A stretch of 7,907 nt of DNA from Candidatus Dojkabacteria bacterium UBA5209 (GCA_002412645.1 DHVL01000035.1:10699-18605); one strand, 5' to 3'; shown: positions 1 through 6,769, counted from the stretch's first letter. Program-made: numbers and translations. The notes: a model not told the origin generated them from the letters alone.

Positions 1-515
1 GAATTTCTGGCTAATGTTGTAAATACAGGTCTAGAGTTTGTACTGATTGCTCTAATTCCATCTACGTCGTAAGGGCTACTTATTACACATTCATAGCTCT
101 TTTTATTCATATCTAACATTATTCCTGATATCTCATATTCTTTTGCTATCTGTGGAGTAAAAAGGAATGATTCAGATATTGTTTTAGGCAAATCCTCATA
201 TGTTTTTGTTAGTAGGTCATTGTTATCCTCCCCTTTTATTGAGAGAGCTTGTATTCCTAGTGACATCGAGAGGGCATCTACTTGAACTCTAAAGGTTTTA
301 TCTATCTCTAAGGAGTAGGGGTTAACATTAGGGAAAGATATTACACATGGGTTACGTTCACTTACCTCTATATCATCAAAAGCCCTATTCCTAATATCAA
401 AACTACTGTCTTGCATTAACCCGTAGATGAATACGGGGAGAGAAAAAAGTAGAAGGAATGTTAAAAACAAACTCTTTCCTTTTCTATTTTTTCTTGGGGC
501 AAATTTACGGTTCAT
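1..515 (-). CDS. Hypothetical membrane-anchored extracellular protein, N-terminal part (cut by window edge)
   Basis: An open frame begins at an ATG at 513-515 and runs leftward off the window, giving 171 complete codons. I do not recognise the family. The protein starts with a basic stretch (residues 2-14, rich in K and R) followed by a hydrophobic segment at about residues 16-34, which is a signal peptide or signal anchor with no lipobox cysteine. The rest is polar and has the alternating pattern of a beta-rich extracellular domain, with two cysteines (C57 and C143) that could form a disulfide. It lies 17 bp downstream of the solute-binding protein gene on the same strand and is probably the third gene of the sortase operon. 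Its C-terminus, where a sortase signal might be, is outside the window, so whether it is a sortase substrate cannot be decided. The coding call is firm; the function is unknown. Confidence 0.75.
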   Translation of the reverse strand, partial: MNRKFAPRKNRKGKSLFLTFLLLFSLPVFIYGLMQDSSFDIRNRAFDDIEVSERNPCVISFPNVNPYSLEIDKTFRVQVDALSMSLGIQALSIKGEDNNDLLTKTYEDLPKTISESFLFTPQIAKEYEISGIMLDMNKKSYECVISSPYDVDGIRAISTNSRPVFTTLARN

Positions 516-522
516 TAGATAT

Positions 523-528
523 ATAATA
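523..528 (-). promoter_or_regulatory. Possible leaderless -10 box for the hypothetical gene
   Basis: Read on the minus strand, TATTAT ends exactly 7 nt before the ATG at 515. A weak -35 (TTGCAG, 547-552) lies 18 bp upstream of it, inside the end of the solute-binding protein gene. The gene is probably also reached by readthrough from upstream, so this would be an internal promoter. Such hexamers are common in AT-rich DNA; the call rests mainly on the repeated 7-nt spacing seen at other genes here. Confidence 0.3.
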
Positions 529-532
529 AGGG

Positions 533-1867
533 TTATTTATTACTTACTGCAAGTTGATCATTTATATCACCTTCTACTTTTGTTAAAACGCTCTTAGGAT
601 CCCCGCTATTCTCTACTACACTAGTAATTGCTTCTCTAAGTAATTCTTCTACATATGTTTGGTCTCCCATTTGCCAAGCTTGCATGTATGGTGCCATTTC
701 AGCGATAGGTTTTGTATATGGGTTGTCTAGTAATTTTGAATTTAAACTTACTCTAGAGTAAGGCTCTCCAAAGGCACGTATCTTAGAGGAATTAGAGAAG
801 AGTATTTCTTGCTGCTCTGGTTGGCTTAAGTAATTAATAAATTTCCATGCTTCTTGAGTATTAGTAGATGTTTTACTAACAGCATCTCCCCAATACATTG
901 AGTAGTAAACAGGGTCATTGTTTGGAAGCTGTGGTAATGGTGCTAGTCCAAACTCTATCTGTGATGCAGCTTCAATGATATCAAATGCTCTCCAGCTAGG
1001 AGCAAACATCATTGCCAATTCTCCTTTAAAGAATGTTGTTAAATCATTTGCAAGATATGATGCCCATACTGGTTTCTCTCCAGCTGCAAAGTTAGTGTAT
1101 GTAGTAAGTGCAGTAACTGCTCTTTCTGAGGTAAGGTTTACCTGATTCCTACCGCTATTCATTATACTTGCTCCATTTTGAAGCATTAAAAATCCTAATA
1201 TATCTGCAGAGTGAGTGACATTTCTAGAAGTACCAATTGCTAACCCTGCTTGAGTAATTCTTCCCGAGCTATCTCTCTTTGTTAATTTATCTGCAGCTTC
1301 TATAAAGGAGTCCCAATCTTCTGGAGGTGTAGTATATCCTGCCTCTTGTAGTAGCTGTTTGTTGTATATTACTGTTAACCCATCTATCTCCCAAGGTATT
1401 GCATATATCTGCCCATCAGAACCAGTAAAATCATTTAGTGCAGTTGGGTAAAATTCCTCTGCGTACTCTTGTGGAGATATTACAGAGGTTGGTACTGGTG
1501 ATAAGAATTTTTGATATTTTGGTAACCATGTATTGTTAATCCTTACAATATCAGGAGCTGGTTCAGTAGAGCTTGTAGATTGTTCTAGTCTTGTATATAC
1601 ACGGCTTTCGTAGTTCCTAAATGCTTGTTGAGAGTAAAGAATTTTTACTCCAGGATTCTCATCCTCGTATTTGTCGATAACGGGTTGCATTACATCTACA
1701 GGTTCCCAAAGTCCCCAGTATATCAACTCTACCTCTGTTGTTGGTGTTTCACTTCCTCCGTTATCTTTCTTACTATTTAAGATTAGAATCGCAATGACGG
1801 TTAATATTATTAGTACTACCACTATTGAGGTAAGGAGTATTATTAATTTCTTCTGTTTAGTATCCAT
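533..1867 (-). CDS. Extracellular solute-binding protein, family 1 (sugar-type ABC importer), membrane-anchored
   Basis: This 444-residue protein is a family 1 (MalE/UgpB-like) solute-binding protein, which captures a ligand, usually a sugar or polyol, outside the cell and delivers it to an ABC permease. Residues 8-30 form one long hydrophobic helix after a short KQKK start. There is no lipobox and I see no cysteine in the protein, so it is probably tethered by an uncleaved helix instead of a lipid. A low-complexity linker (about 32-45, rich in N, G, S, T) follows. Family hallmarks are YAIPWEIDGLTVIYNK near residue 155, the AGYTTPPEDWD block after it, the FFKGELAMMFAPSW block in the middle, and an AWKFINYLSQPEQQE block toward the C-terminus. 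The length is normal for the family. It starts 19 bp after the sortase stop. No permease or ATPase gene is visible, so the ligand cannot be named. Confidence 0.88.
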   Translation of the reverse strand: MDTKQKKLIILLTSIVVVLIILTVIAILILNSKKDNGGSETPTTEVELIYWGLWEPVDVMQPVIDKYEDENPGVKILYSQQAFRNYESRVYTRLEQSTSSTEPAPDIVRINNTWLPKYQKFLSPVPTSVISPQEYAEEFYPTALNDFTGSDGQIYAIPWEIDGLTVIYNKQLLQEAGYTTPPEDWDSFIEAADKLTKRDSSGRITQAGLAIGTSRNVTHSADILGFLMLQNGASIMNSGRNQVNLTSERAVTALTTYTNFAAGEKPVWASYLANDLTTFFKGELAMMFAPSWRAFDIIEAASQIEFGLAPLPQLPNNDPVYYSMYWGDAVSKTSTNTQEAWKFINYLSQPEQQEILFSNSSKIRAFGEPYSRVSLNSKLLDNPYTKPIAEMAPYMQAWQMGDQTYVEELLREAITSVVENSGDPKSVLTKVEGDINDQLAVSNK

Positions 1868-1874
1868 CTAAATC

Positions 1875-1880
1875 ATTGTA
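1875..1880 (-). promoter_or_regulatory. Possible leaderless -10 box for the solute-binding protein gene
   Basis: On the minus strand TACAAT, directly preceded by TG, ends exactly 7 nt before the ATG at 1867, in the 19-bp gap after the sortase gene. I see no convincing -35 box at 16-18 bp. It may be an internal promoter of the operon or a chance match; there is no Shine-Dalgarno sequence in the gap. Confidence 0.3.
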
Positions 1881-1886
1881 CAAAAA

Positions 1887-2669
1887 TTAAAGTTTTTCTG
1901 CTACTACAACTAATCTCTTAGTACCAACTCCTAGTGGCCAACATGTCATCAATGTTAATGTTTCTTTGTCTCCTTGAGTTTTTAATATTGAAAAATCATC
2001 AGGAGAAACAATCTTTTTATTCCTTACAACATATTTAATATCTTGGTTATCCCTGTTTACCATTACTGTATCACCGATATCTACACCTTCTAATCTTGTA
2101 AAGATTGTCTCAGGTAAATCAGAGTGTCTACTAAAGAAGCTTTGTACCGCACTATGACCATATATGAAAGAGTTTCCTCCATCTCCAGGTAGTGGTGTGC
2201 CTTTAAAGTGTGCTAATCCAAATTTAAGATATTGGTCATATATTTTTTCTTCTGCACTCTCTACATTCGGTGTCACTCTTACACTCTCTATACCAATCTT
2301 CTCAATTGAAAGTGTCATATTCTTGTTGTACTCTCTGTCTACCACAATTGGTTTACTACTTTGGCTTTCAGGGTCATATGTAAATACTCCTTGATATTGA
2401 AGACTTTCTGCACTGTTAAAAAGATTCTCAAAGTAGCTTTTGCCAGGATCGTAGTATGCAAATTCATCAGATATATACTGCCTGTAATCTTCGGGGTAGG
2501 GATCTTTAAGGAGTCTTTGTTTGAGTGATTGAAATTCTCCTTGTATATATGATTTGCTAAGAGGGAATACTTGGCTGAGTATTAGTATTAAACCAAATGT
2601 ACAAAGTATCCACGCTATTGTGGTTTTCATTCTCTTTATATTTTTTTCATTTTTACTCTTAATATCCAT
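1887..2669 (-). CDS. Sortase family transpeptidase, membrane-anchored
   Basis: The 260-residue protein is a sortase, a cysteine transpeptidase that cleaves a sorting signal in exported proteins and links them to the cell envelope or to each other. A basic N-terminus (KSKNEKNIKR) precedes one transmembrane helix at about residues 15-36, then a coiled linker region, and the catalytic beta-barrel occupies roughly residues 115-260. The catalytic triad can be read: H172 in IYGHS, C243 in TLMTCWP and R252 in GTKRLVVV. The extended TLxTC-x-PLGxxxxR motif resembles the class D/E group more than housekeeping class A, but I do not assign a class. ATG at 2669 is chosen because the promoter boxes fit it; M14 (codon at 2630) is a possible later start. 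It heads the leftward operon, followed 19 bp later by the solute-binding protein gene. No LPXTG-type signal occurs in any complete protein of the window. Confidence 0.92.
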   Translation of the reverse strand: MDIKSKNEKNIKRMKTTIAWILCTFGLILILSQVFPLSKSYIQGEFQSLKQRLLKDPYPEDYRQYISDEFAYYDPGKSYFENLFNSAESLQYQGVFTYDPESQSSKPIVVDREYNKNMTLSIEKIGIESVRVTPNVESAEEKIYDQYLKFGLAHFKGTPLPGDGGNSFIYGHSAVQSFFSRHSDLPETIFTRLEGVDIGDTVMVNRDNQDIKYVVRNKKIVSPDDFSILKTQGDKETLTLMTCWPLGVGTKRLVVVAEKL

Positions 2670-2677
2670 ACTTCAAT

Positions 2678-2706
2678 ATACTATCAATTATACATTTCGA
2701 TGTCAT
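2678..2706 (-). promoter_or_regulatory. Promoter of the leftward sortase operon
   Basis: On the minus strand, ATGACA (2701-2706) and TAGTAT (2678-2683) are separated by 17 bp, and the -10 box ends 8 nt before the sortase ATG, so the transcript would be leaderless or nearly so. An alternative -10 is the perfect TATAAT at 2687-2692, which would give a leader of about 10 nt but lacks a good -35 at the right distance. One of the two is very likely the operon promoter. Only 4 bp separate its -35 box from the dnaJ -35 box. Confidence 0.5.
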
Positions 2707-2710
2707 TTAC

Positions 2711-2737
2711 TTGGCACTCAAGCCAATTGTCTGCTAG
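2711..2737 (+). promoter_or_regulatory. CIRCE-like operator (putative HrcA site) over the dnaJ promoter
   Basis: The known CIRCE element bound by the heat-shock repressor HrcA is TTAGCACTC-N9-GAGTGCTAA. Here TTGGCACTC (2711-2719) matches the left half at 8 of 9 positions, and after exactly 9 bp GTCTGCTAG (2729-2737) matches the right half at 6 of 9. The site spans from the -35 box into the -10 box, so a bound repressor would block RNA polymerase. Its place in front of a chaperone gene strengthens the call. A rival reading is the perfect dyad TTGGC-N6-GCCAA at 2711-2726, which could serve another regulator. hrcA itself is not in the window. Confidence 0.55.
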
Positions 2738-2740
2738 AAT
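2711..2740 (+). promoter_or_regulatory. dnaJ promoter, extended -10, predicted leaderless start
   Basis: TTGGCA (2711-2716) and TAGAAT (2735-2740) are 18 bp apart, and the -10 box carries the extended TGC element (2732-2734). Exactly 7 nt separate the -10 box from the ATG at 2748, so the expected transcription start falls on or next to the start codon. There is no room for a Shine-Dalgarno sequence. This also fixes the start of dnaJ at 2748, since an upstream in-frame ATG at 2700 would place the promoter inside the coding region. Confidence 0.7.
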
Positions 2741-2747
2741 TATACCT

Positions 2748-3845
2748 ATGAGCAAAAGAGATTACTATGAAATTCTTGGAATTTCAAAAGATTCAAAAAA
2801 AGAAGATATTAAGAAAGCATACAGAAAGCTTGTTAAGAAGTTACATCCAGATGTAAACAAAGAAGCTGGTTCAGAGGAGAAATTTAAAGAAGTACAGGAG
2901 GCATACGAGGTACTTTCTGATGAGAGTAAGAGAAAGGCATATGATCAGTATGGTCATGCAGGTACTCAAGGTTTTTCTCCTGGTGGAGGTAATGGTTTTA
3001 ATGGTTACGGTACATATGGAGAAGCTCCTTTTGATATGGGGGATATTTTTAATACTTTCTTTGGTGGAGGTGGTGGAGATTTTGGTTTTAACTTCGGAGG
3101 TTCAGGAGGTAGAAAGAGAAACAACATTGGTGAGGATTTAAGATACAGGATACGTCTTTCGTTTGAAGAAGCAATGCATGGTGGAGAGTATGAGATAAGG
3201 GTGAGGAGAAATGTAAGATGTTCACATTGTAAAGGTAGTGGTAGTGAAAGTGGTGAGAGAAAAACATGTGATGTGTGTAACGGAACAGGTAGGGAAAGAA
3301 GAGTACAGAACAGTTTCTTGGGACAAATTGCTGTAATGGCTGAGTGTTCTAAATGTAAAGGAATGGGTAGTATACCAGAAAAAGTATGTTCCCAATGCTC
3401 TGGTACTGGAGTAGAAACGCAGGAGGAGAAGGTAAAGATTAAAGTGCCAGCAGGTGTATATGACGGTATGATTCTAAGATTTAGAGATGGTGGTAATGTA
3501 GGGGAGGCTGGGGGTGAGTACGGTGACTTGTATGTAGAGATAGAGGTGGAGCCATCTGTAGAATTTGAAAGAAGGGGTAATGATTTGTATTCGATAGAGG
3601 AGATACCTGTGCATATTGCAGTGCTTGGAGGGAATATACAAGTATCTACTGTAGATGGTTCTGTTAAATTAAAAATACCTAAGGGTACACAACCAGGTAC
3701 AGTATTTAGAATTAAAGGAGAGGGTTGTCCTATTCTTGGTAAAGAATCTACAAAGGGTAATCTATATGTAAGGGTCGATGTTAAGATTCCAGAGAAAATA
3801 TCTAGGAAAGAAAAAGACCTATGGGAGAAGCTAGGTGATATGTAA
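2748..3845 (+). CDS. dnaJ: Chaperone protein DnaJ (type I Hsp40)
   Basis: The 365-residue co-chaperone stimulates the ATPase of DnaK and delivers unfolded proteins to it in the cytoplasm. All parts of a type I Hsp40 are present in order: a J domain (residues 4-68) with the HPD motif at 33-35, a Gly/Phe-rich linker (about 72-120), a zinc domain with four CxxCxGxG repeats (C158 to about G221), and the two-part C-terminal substrate-binding region ending in a helix (KDLWEKL). Its length is normal for the family. The start at 2748 gives the usual MSKRDYYEILG opening; a longer frame from 2700 would add 16 residues unlike any DnaJ. Neither dnaK nor grpE is adjacent, so dnaJ stands as its own unit. 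It has a probable HrcA-type operator, and the next terminator lies about 50 bp after its stop. Confidence 0.97.
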   Translation: MSKRDYYEILGISKDSKKEDIKKAYRKLVKKLHPDVNKEAGSEEKFKEVQEAYEVLSDESKRKAYDQYGHAGTQGFSPGGGNGFNGYGTYGEAPFDMGDIFNTFFGGGGGDFGFNFGGSGGRKRNNIGEDLRYRIRLSFEEAMHGGEYEIRVRRNVRCSHCKGSGSESGERKTCDVCNGTGRERRVQNSFLGQIAVMAECSKCKGMGSIPEKVCSQCSGTGVETQEEKVKIKVPAGVYDGMILRFRDGGNVGEAGGEYGDLYVEIEVEPSVEFERRGNDLYSIEEIPVHIAVLGGNIQVSTVDGSVKLKIPKGTQPGTVFRIKGEGCPILGKESTKGNLYVRVDVKIPEKISRKEKDLWEKLGDM

Positions 3846-3847
3846 TA

Positions 3848-3876
3848 TTTACATTCATCTTCCAATCTGCTATTAT
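3848..3876 (+). promoter_or_regulatory. Probable nusA-infB promoter
   Basis: TTTACA (3848-3853) and TATTAT (3871-3876) are separated by 17 bp, with an extended TGC element at 3868-3870. This starts just 2 bp after the dnaJ stop. The expected transcription start is near 3883, giving a nusA leader of about 77 nt that contains the terminator hairpin described next. No equally good promoter is seen between that hairpin and the nusA ATG. Confidence 0.5.
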
Positions 3877-3897
3877 TACTTGAAGTTATAAGGAGAG

Positions 3898-3925
3898 GGT
3901 GGGGCTAAGGTCTCACCTTTTTTTT
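3898..3925 (+). terminator. Intrinsic terminator in the nusA leader (also ends dnaJ)
   Basis: GGTGGGGC (3898-3905) pairs with GTCTCACC (3910-3917) through 8 bp, two of them G-U, around the 4-nt loop UAAG, and is followed at once by eight T residues (3918-3925). This is a textbook rho-independent terminator. It will end dnaJ transcripts. Because a good promoter lies upstream of it and nusA starts 34 nt downstream, it may also act as an attenuator of nusA-infB. Confidence 0.75.
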
Positions 3926-3959
3926 AGTAAAGATATTTTAATTTTTTCATTTTTTAAAA

Positions 3960-5105
3960 ATGGCTATGACATCAGAATTAGTTGCTGCTATTAATCAAAT
4001 TGCAGCAGAGAGAGGAATAGATAAGGAAGAGGTTTTTAAAGCTTTAGAATCCGCTATCTTAAGTGCAGTAAAAAAAGAGAAGTTCGGAAGAGTAGATAAA
4101 GAGGAAGAAGAGATAGATGAGAAATTAGGTGAAAATCTTTTAGCAGAGGTGGATAGAGAGACTGGAGAGTTTAAGCTTTTTGCTTCAAAGACAGTTGTAG
4201 ATGAGGTAAAAGATAGTGAAATAGAGATTGCATTAAGTGAAGCAGAACTGATATCTCCTAACGTAGAGATTGGTGATTCTGTTCAAATTGAGATGCCTTC
4301 TGATGATTTGGGTAGAATTGCAACACAGACTGCAAAGCAGGTATTACTGCAAAAGATTAGAGAATCAGAAAAGGATGCTGTAATTAGTGAGTTTAGTGAT
4401 AAGGTGGGAGAGGTATATACAGCATTAATGCAAAGAATGCAGAAAGGTTCTGCAGTAATGGAGATAGGAAAAGCTACTGCATTTATGCCTACTGAAGAGC
4501 AAATTGCAAATGAATTTTACAGAGTTGGAGAAAGATATAAAGTATTACTTAAGAGTATTGAGGATTCTCAGATTTTAGTATCAAGAGCAGATCCACAATT
4601 CTTAGTAGAATTGTTTAAGTTAGAGGTACCAGAGATAGAGTCTGGTGTTGTGGAGATTAAAGCTGTAGCAAGAGAGGCTGGCTCTAGGAGTAAAATTGCT
4701 GTAGTATCTCATCAGGAAGGAATAGACCCTATCGGCTCATGTGTTGGTCAAAGAGGTATTCGTATTGCTAACGTAATGAATGAGCTTGGTGAAGAAAAGA
4801 TTGATATTATCGAATGGGATGAGGAATTAGAAAGATTTGTTGCTAATGCATTAAGTCCTGCAAAGGTTGATTCAGTAAAGATTGTTGATGATACTGCTAC
4901 AGTTGAGTGTCCTTCTGATCAGCTTTCCTTAGCTATTGGTAGAGATGGTCAAAATGTTAGATTAGCATGGAAATTAACTGGTACAAAGATTGACATTGTA
5001 GGTGTTGGTGGAGAAGAGATTGAAGAGGAGAAACCAGAAGATGCAGTAGAGGAATATGCCGAAGAGACAGAAGAGGATGTAGTTAAAGAGTCTTCTGAAG
5101 AGTAA
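3960..5105 (+). CDS. nusA: Transcription termination/antitermination factor NusA
   Basis: The 381-residue protein binds RNA polymerase and nascent RNA, and promotes pausing and hairpin-dependent termination. In order it has the N-terminal polymerase-binding domain (about 1-130, with SELVAAINQIAAERGIDKEE at the start), an S1 RNA-binding domain (about 145-210), a KH1 domain with GSCVGQRG at 259-266 and EKIDIIEW, and a KH2 domain with AIGRDGQNVRLA near 325-336. The last 30 or so residues form a very acidic tail rich in E, in place of the longer acidic repeats of E. coli NusA. Length is typical of forms without those repeats. The start at 3960 (MAMT) is the first ATG; the ATG two codons later is an equal alternative. 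No Shine-Dalgarno sequence precedes it. infB follows after 21 bp, so the two are cotranscribed. rimP, its usual upstream partner, is replaced here by dnaJ. Confidence 0.96.
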   Translation: MAMTSELVAAINQIAAERGIDKEEVFKALESAILSAVKKEKFGRVDKEEEEIDEKLGENLLAEVDRETGEFKLFASKTVVDEVKDSEIEIALSEAELISPNVEIGDSVQIEMPSDDLGRIATQTAKQVLLQKIRESEKDAVISEFSDKVGEVYTALMQRMQKGSAVMEIGKATAFMPTEEQIANEFYRVGERYKVLLKSIEDSQILVSRADPQFLVELFKLEVPEIESGVVEIKAVAREAGSRSKIAVVSHQEGIDPIGSCVGQRGIRIANVMNELGEEKIDIIEWDEELERFVANALSPAKVDSVKIVDDTATVECPSDQLSLAIGRDGQNVRLAWKLTGTKIDIVGVGGEEIEEEKPEDAVEEYAEETEEDVVKESSEE

Positions 5106-5126
5106 TTAAAAACTTTTAATATATAC

Positions 5127-6689
5127 ATGACCAAAGAAAGTAAGAAACAAAATACATTAAGAAGCAGAGTTCCAATTGTAGCAATCTTGGGTCATGTTGA
5201 TCATGGAAAGACAACAATACTAGATTACATTCGTAAAAGTAATGTCCAAAGCTGTGAAGAAGGAGGAATTACTCAGAAGATTTCTATCTTTACCATTTCT
5301 CCTAGTGGCGATGAAAGTAAAAAGATTACCTTTATTGATACACCTGGTCATGAAGCTTTTGATTTAATGAGACTAAGAGGGGGTAGTATTGCAGATATTG
5401 TAATCCTTGTAGTAGCTGCTAATGATGGTGTTAAACCTCAGACAGTAGAATCTATCGAAATTATTAAAAACTCTACAGCTAAACCAATCGTAGCTATCAA
5501 CAAGATAGATTTACCTGATGTAGATCTTGCTAAGATAAAGAGGGATTTGGTTAACAACGGATTACTAATCGAGGGTATGGGAGGAAGTATACCAGTAATT
5601 GAAGTATCTGCAAAAACAGGTAAGGGTATACCTGAGCTTTTAGATTTAATAAATCTTGTTGCTGATGTAGAAGGATTGCAAGAAAGAGGAGAATTACCTA
5701 AGGGTGTTGCAGCAAAAGCATATGTATTAGAATCAGTTAAAGATCACTCAAAAGGAAATATATCATCTTTGGTACTTACATCTGGAGACCTTTGTAAAGG
5801 TTCTTGGATTGGGTATAAATCGGGAGAAGAACTAAAAGTAGAGAAAGTAAAAGGTATCATCTCAGAAGAAGGAGAAAATGTATGTGACCTTTACTGTGGT
5901 TTTGGTGGACGTATTCTAGGAGTTTCTGAATTAATACCAGTAGGCTCTGTTGTTTACATATTAGAAAAGAATGACCCAAATCTTCTTTCCTCTATGTACA
6001 AGAAAGAACAAAAAGAACAGGAAGAGGAGACCTCTCTTGTAGAAGATGATTTCTTCGGAGATATATTTGAGAATGAGAAAGAGGAAAGTGATAACTTCCT
6101 TAATGTAATTCTTAAGAGCTCATCTGAAGGATCTTTGGAAGCGATTAAGAACTCTCTTTCTAAATTAGAAAATGAAGGATACAAAGTTAATATTGTATCT
6201 AGTGGAGTTGGTGATATTTCACTTCAGGACGTTGAAATGGCTAAGCTTTCTAAGGCTATACTTCTAGGATTTGAAGTAGGGGCAGAAAGAGGAGTTGAAG
6301 ATATTGCTCGTAAAGGAGCTGTACTTGTAAGAAATTACTCCATTATTTACAAACTAATAGAGGAAGTAGAAGAGGCATTAGATATGATTGCTACACCTGA
6401 TCAACAGGAAGAGGAGATTGGTAATGCGGTAATAAAGATGATAATTACCTTAACTGATGGATCTACAATATTAGGAAGTAGAGTAAAAGATGGAATACTT
6501 AAAAGAGATTGTAAGTGTTATGTAGTTAGAAATGATGAAATTATTGGTGAAGGAAAGATTAAATCCTTAAGAAAAAGTAAAAATATCGTAACTGAAGTTA
6601 AACAAGGAGAAGAGTGTGGAGTTCTTCTTACATCAGAGGTAGCTGCACAAGAAGGAGACGAATTATATTGCTATAAGGCTGCTAGATAG
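5127..6689 (+). CDS. infB: Translation initiation factor IF-2, short form
   Basis: IF-2 is the GTPase that brings initiator tRNA to the small ribosomal subunit and drives subunit joining. All GTPase motifs are visible: G1 GHVDHGKTT (22-30), G2 with T49 in GGITQKI, G3 DTPGH (71-75) with the catalytic-type H75, G4 NKID (125-128) and G5 SAK (161-163). A beta-barrel domain II follows, then domain III (SGVGDISLQDV region) and the C-terminal fMet-tRNA-binding domain (about 430-520, with EGKIKSLRKSKN and EECGV). At 520 residues it lacks the long N-terminal extension of most bacterial IF-2 proteins; the GTPase begins near residue 15. Between domains II and III sits an acidic low-complexity insertion (about 292-323). 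The usual GGITQHI has K in place of H at residue 51. It is the second gene of the nusA operon; ylxR, often between them, is missing, and rbfA does not follow. Confidence 0.96.
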   Translation: MTKESKKQNTLRSRVPIVAILGHVDHGKTTILDYIRKSNVQSCEEGGITQKISIFTISPSGDESKKITFIDTPGHEAFDLMRLRGGSIADIVILVVAANDGVKPQTVESIEIIKNSTAKPIVAINKIDLPDVDLAKIKRDLVNNGLLIEGMGGSIPVIEVSAKTGKGIPELLDLINLVADVEGLQERGELPKGVAAKAYVLESVKDHSKGNISSLVLTSGDLCKGSWIGYKSGEELKVEKVKGIISEEGENVCDLYCGFGGRILGVSELIPVGSVVYILEKNDPNLLSSMYKKEQKEQEEETSLVEDDFFGDIFENEKEESDNFLNVILKSSSEGSLEAIKNSLSKLENEGYKVNIVSSGVGDISLQDVEMAKLSKAILLGFEVGAERGVEDIARKGAVLVRNYSIIYKLIEEVEEALDMIATPDQQEEEIGNAVIKMIITLTDGSTILGSRVKDGILKRDCKCYVVRNDEIIGEGKIKSLRKSKNIVTEVKQGEECGVLLTSEVAAQEGDELYCYKAAR

Positions 6690-6697
6690 GATAAAGT

Positions 6698-6726
6698 TTG
6701 ACAATCACCCTATAAGGATATAAAAT
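6698..6726 (+). promoter_or_regulatory. rpsO promoter P1 (consensus type)
   Basis: A perfect TTGACA (6698-6703) is followed after 17 bp by TAAAAT (6721-6726, 5 of 6 matches to TATAAT). It begins 8 bp after the infB stop. Transcription would start near 6733 and give rpsO a leader of about 56 nt that contains the two dyads at 6742-6769. I see no terminator between infB and rpsO, so readthrough from infB is also possible. Confidence 0.7.
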
Positions 6727-6741
6727 AGGTCTCGTGTTGCT

Positions 6742-6769
6742 TGTATACAGTATTGTAAAAATATTTACA
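6742..6769 (+). repeat. Two TGTA/TACA dyads in the rpsO control region
   Basis: TGTATACA (6742-6749) is a perfect 8-bp palindrome, and TGTAAA-N4-TTTACA (6754-6769) is a perfect inverted repeat with 6-bp arms. Both carry TGTA and TACA half-sites. The second overlaps the -35 box and spacer of promoter P2, and both lie in the transcript from P1. They could be operator half-sites, or an RNA hairpin in the leader used for S15 autoregulation. Neither role is shown by sequence alone. Confidence 0.4.

Noticed and set aside
533..1867. Lipoprotein reading of the solute-binding protein
   Set aside because: There is no cysteine after the hydrophobic segment and none seen in the protein, so lipid anchoring is excluded.
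2700..2747. N-terminal extension of DnaJ from the upstream in-frame ATG
   Set aside because: The 16 extra residues are unlike DnaJ, and the dnaJ promoter and operator lie in that stretch. The start at 2748 gives the standard N-terminus.
3005..3865. Long open frame (286 codons) on the minus strand opposite dnaJ
   Set aside because: It is the antisense of the dnaJ coding region; its proline- and serine-rich composition mirrors the Gly-rich and AGA/GAA-rich sense strand, and no domain is recognisable.
3899..3994. Small GTG-initiated frame after AGGAG in the nusA leader, overlapping the start of nusA in another frame
   Set aside because: The spacing from AGGAG to GTG is only 3 nt, the frame runs through the terminator hairpin and T tract, and the predicted peptide shows no leader-peptide pattern.
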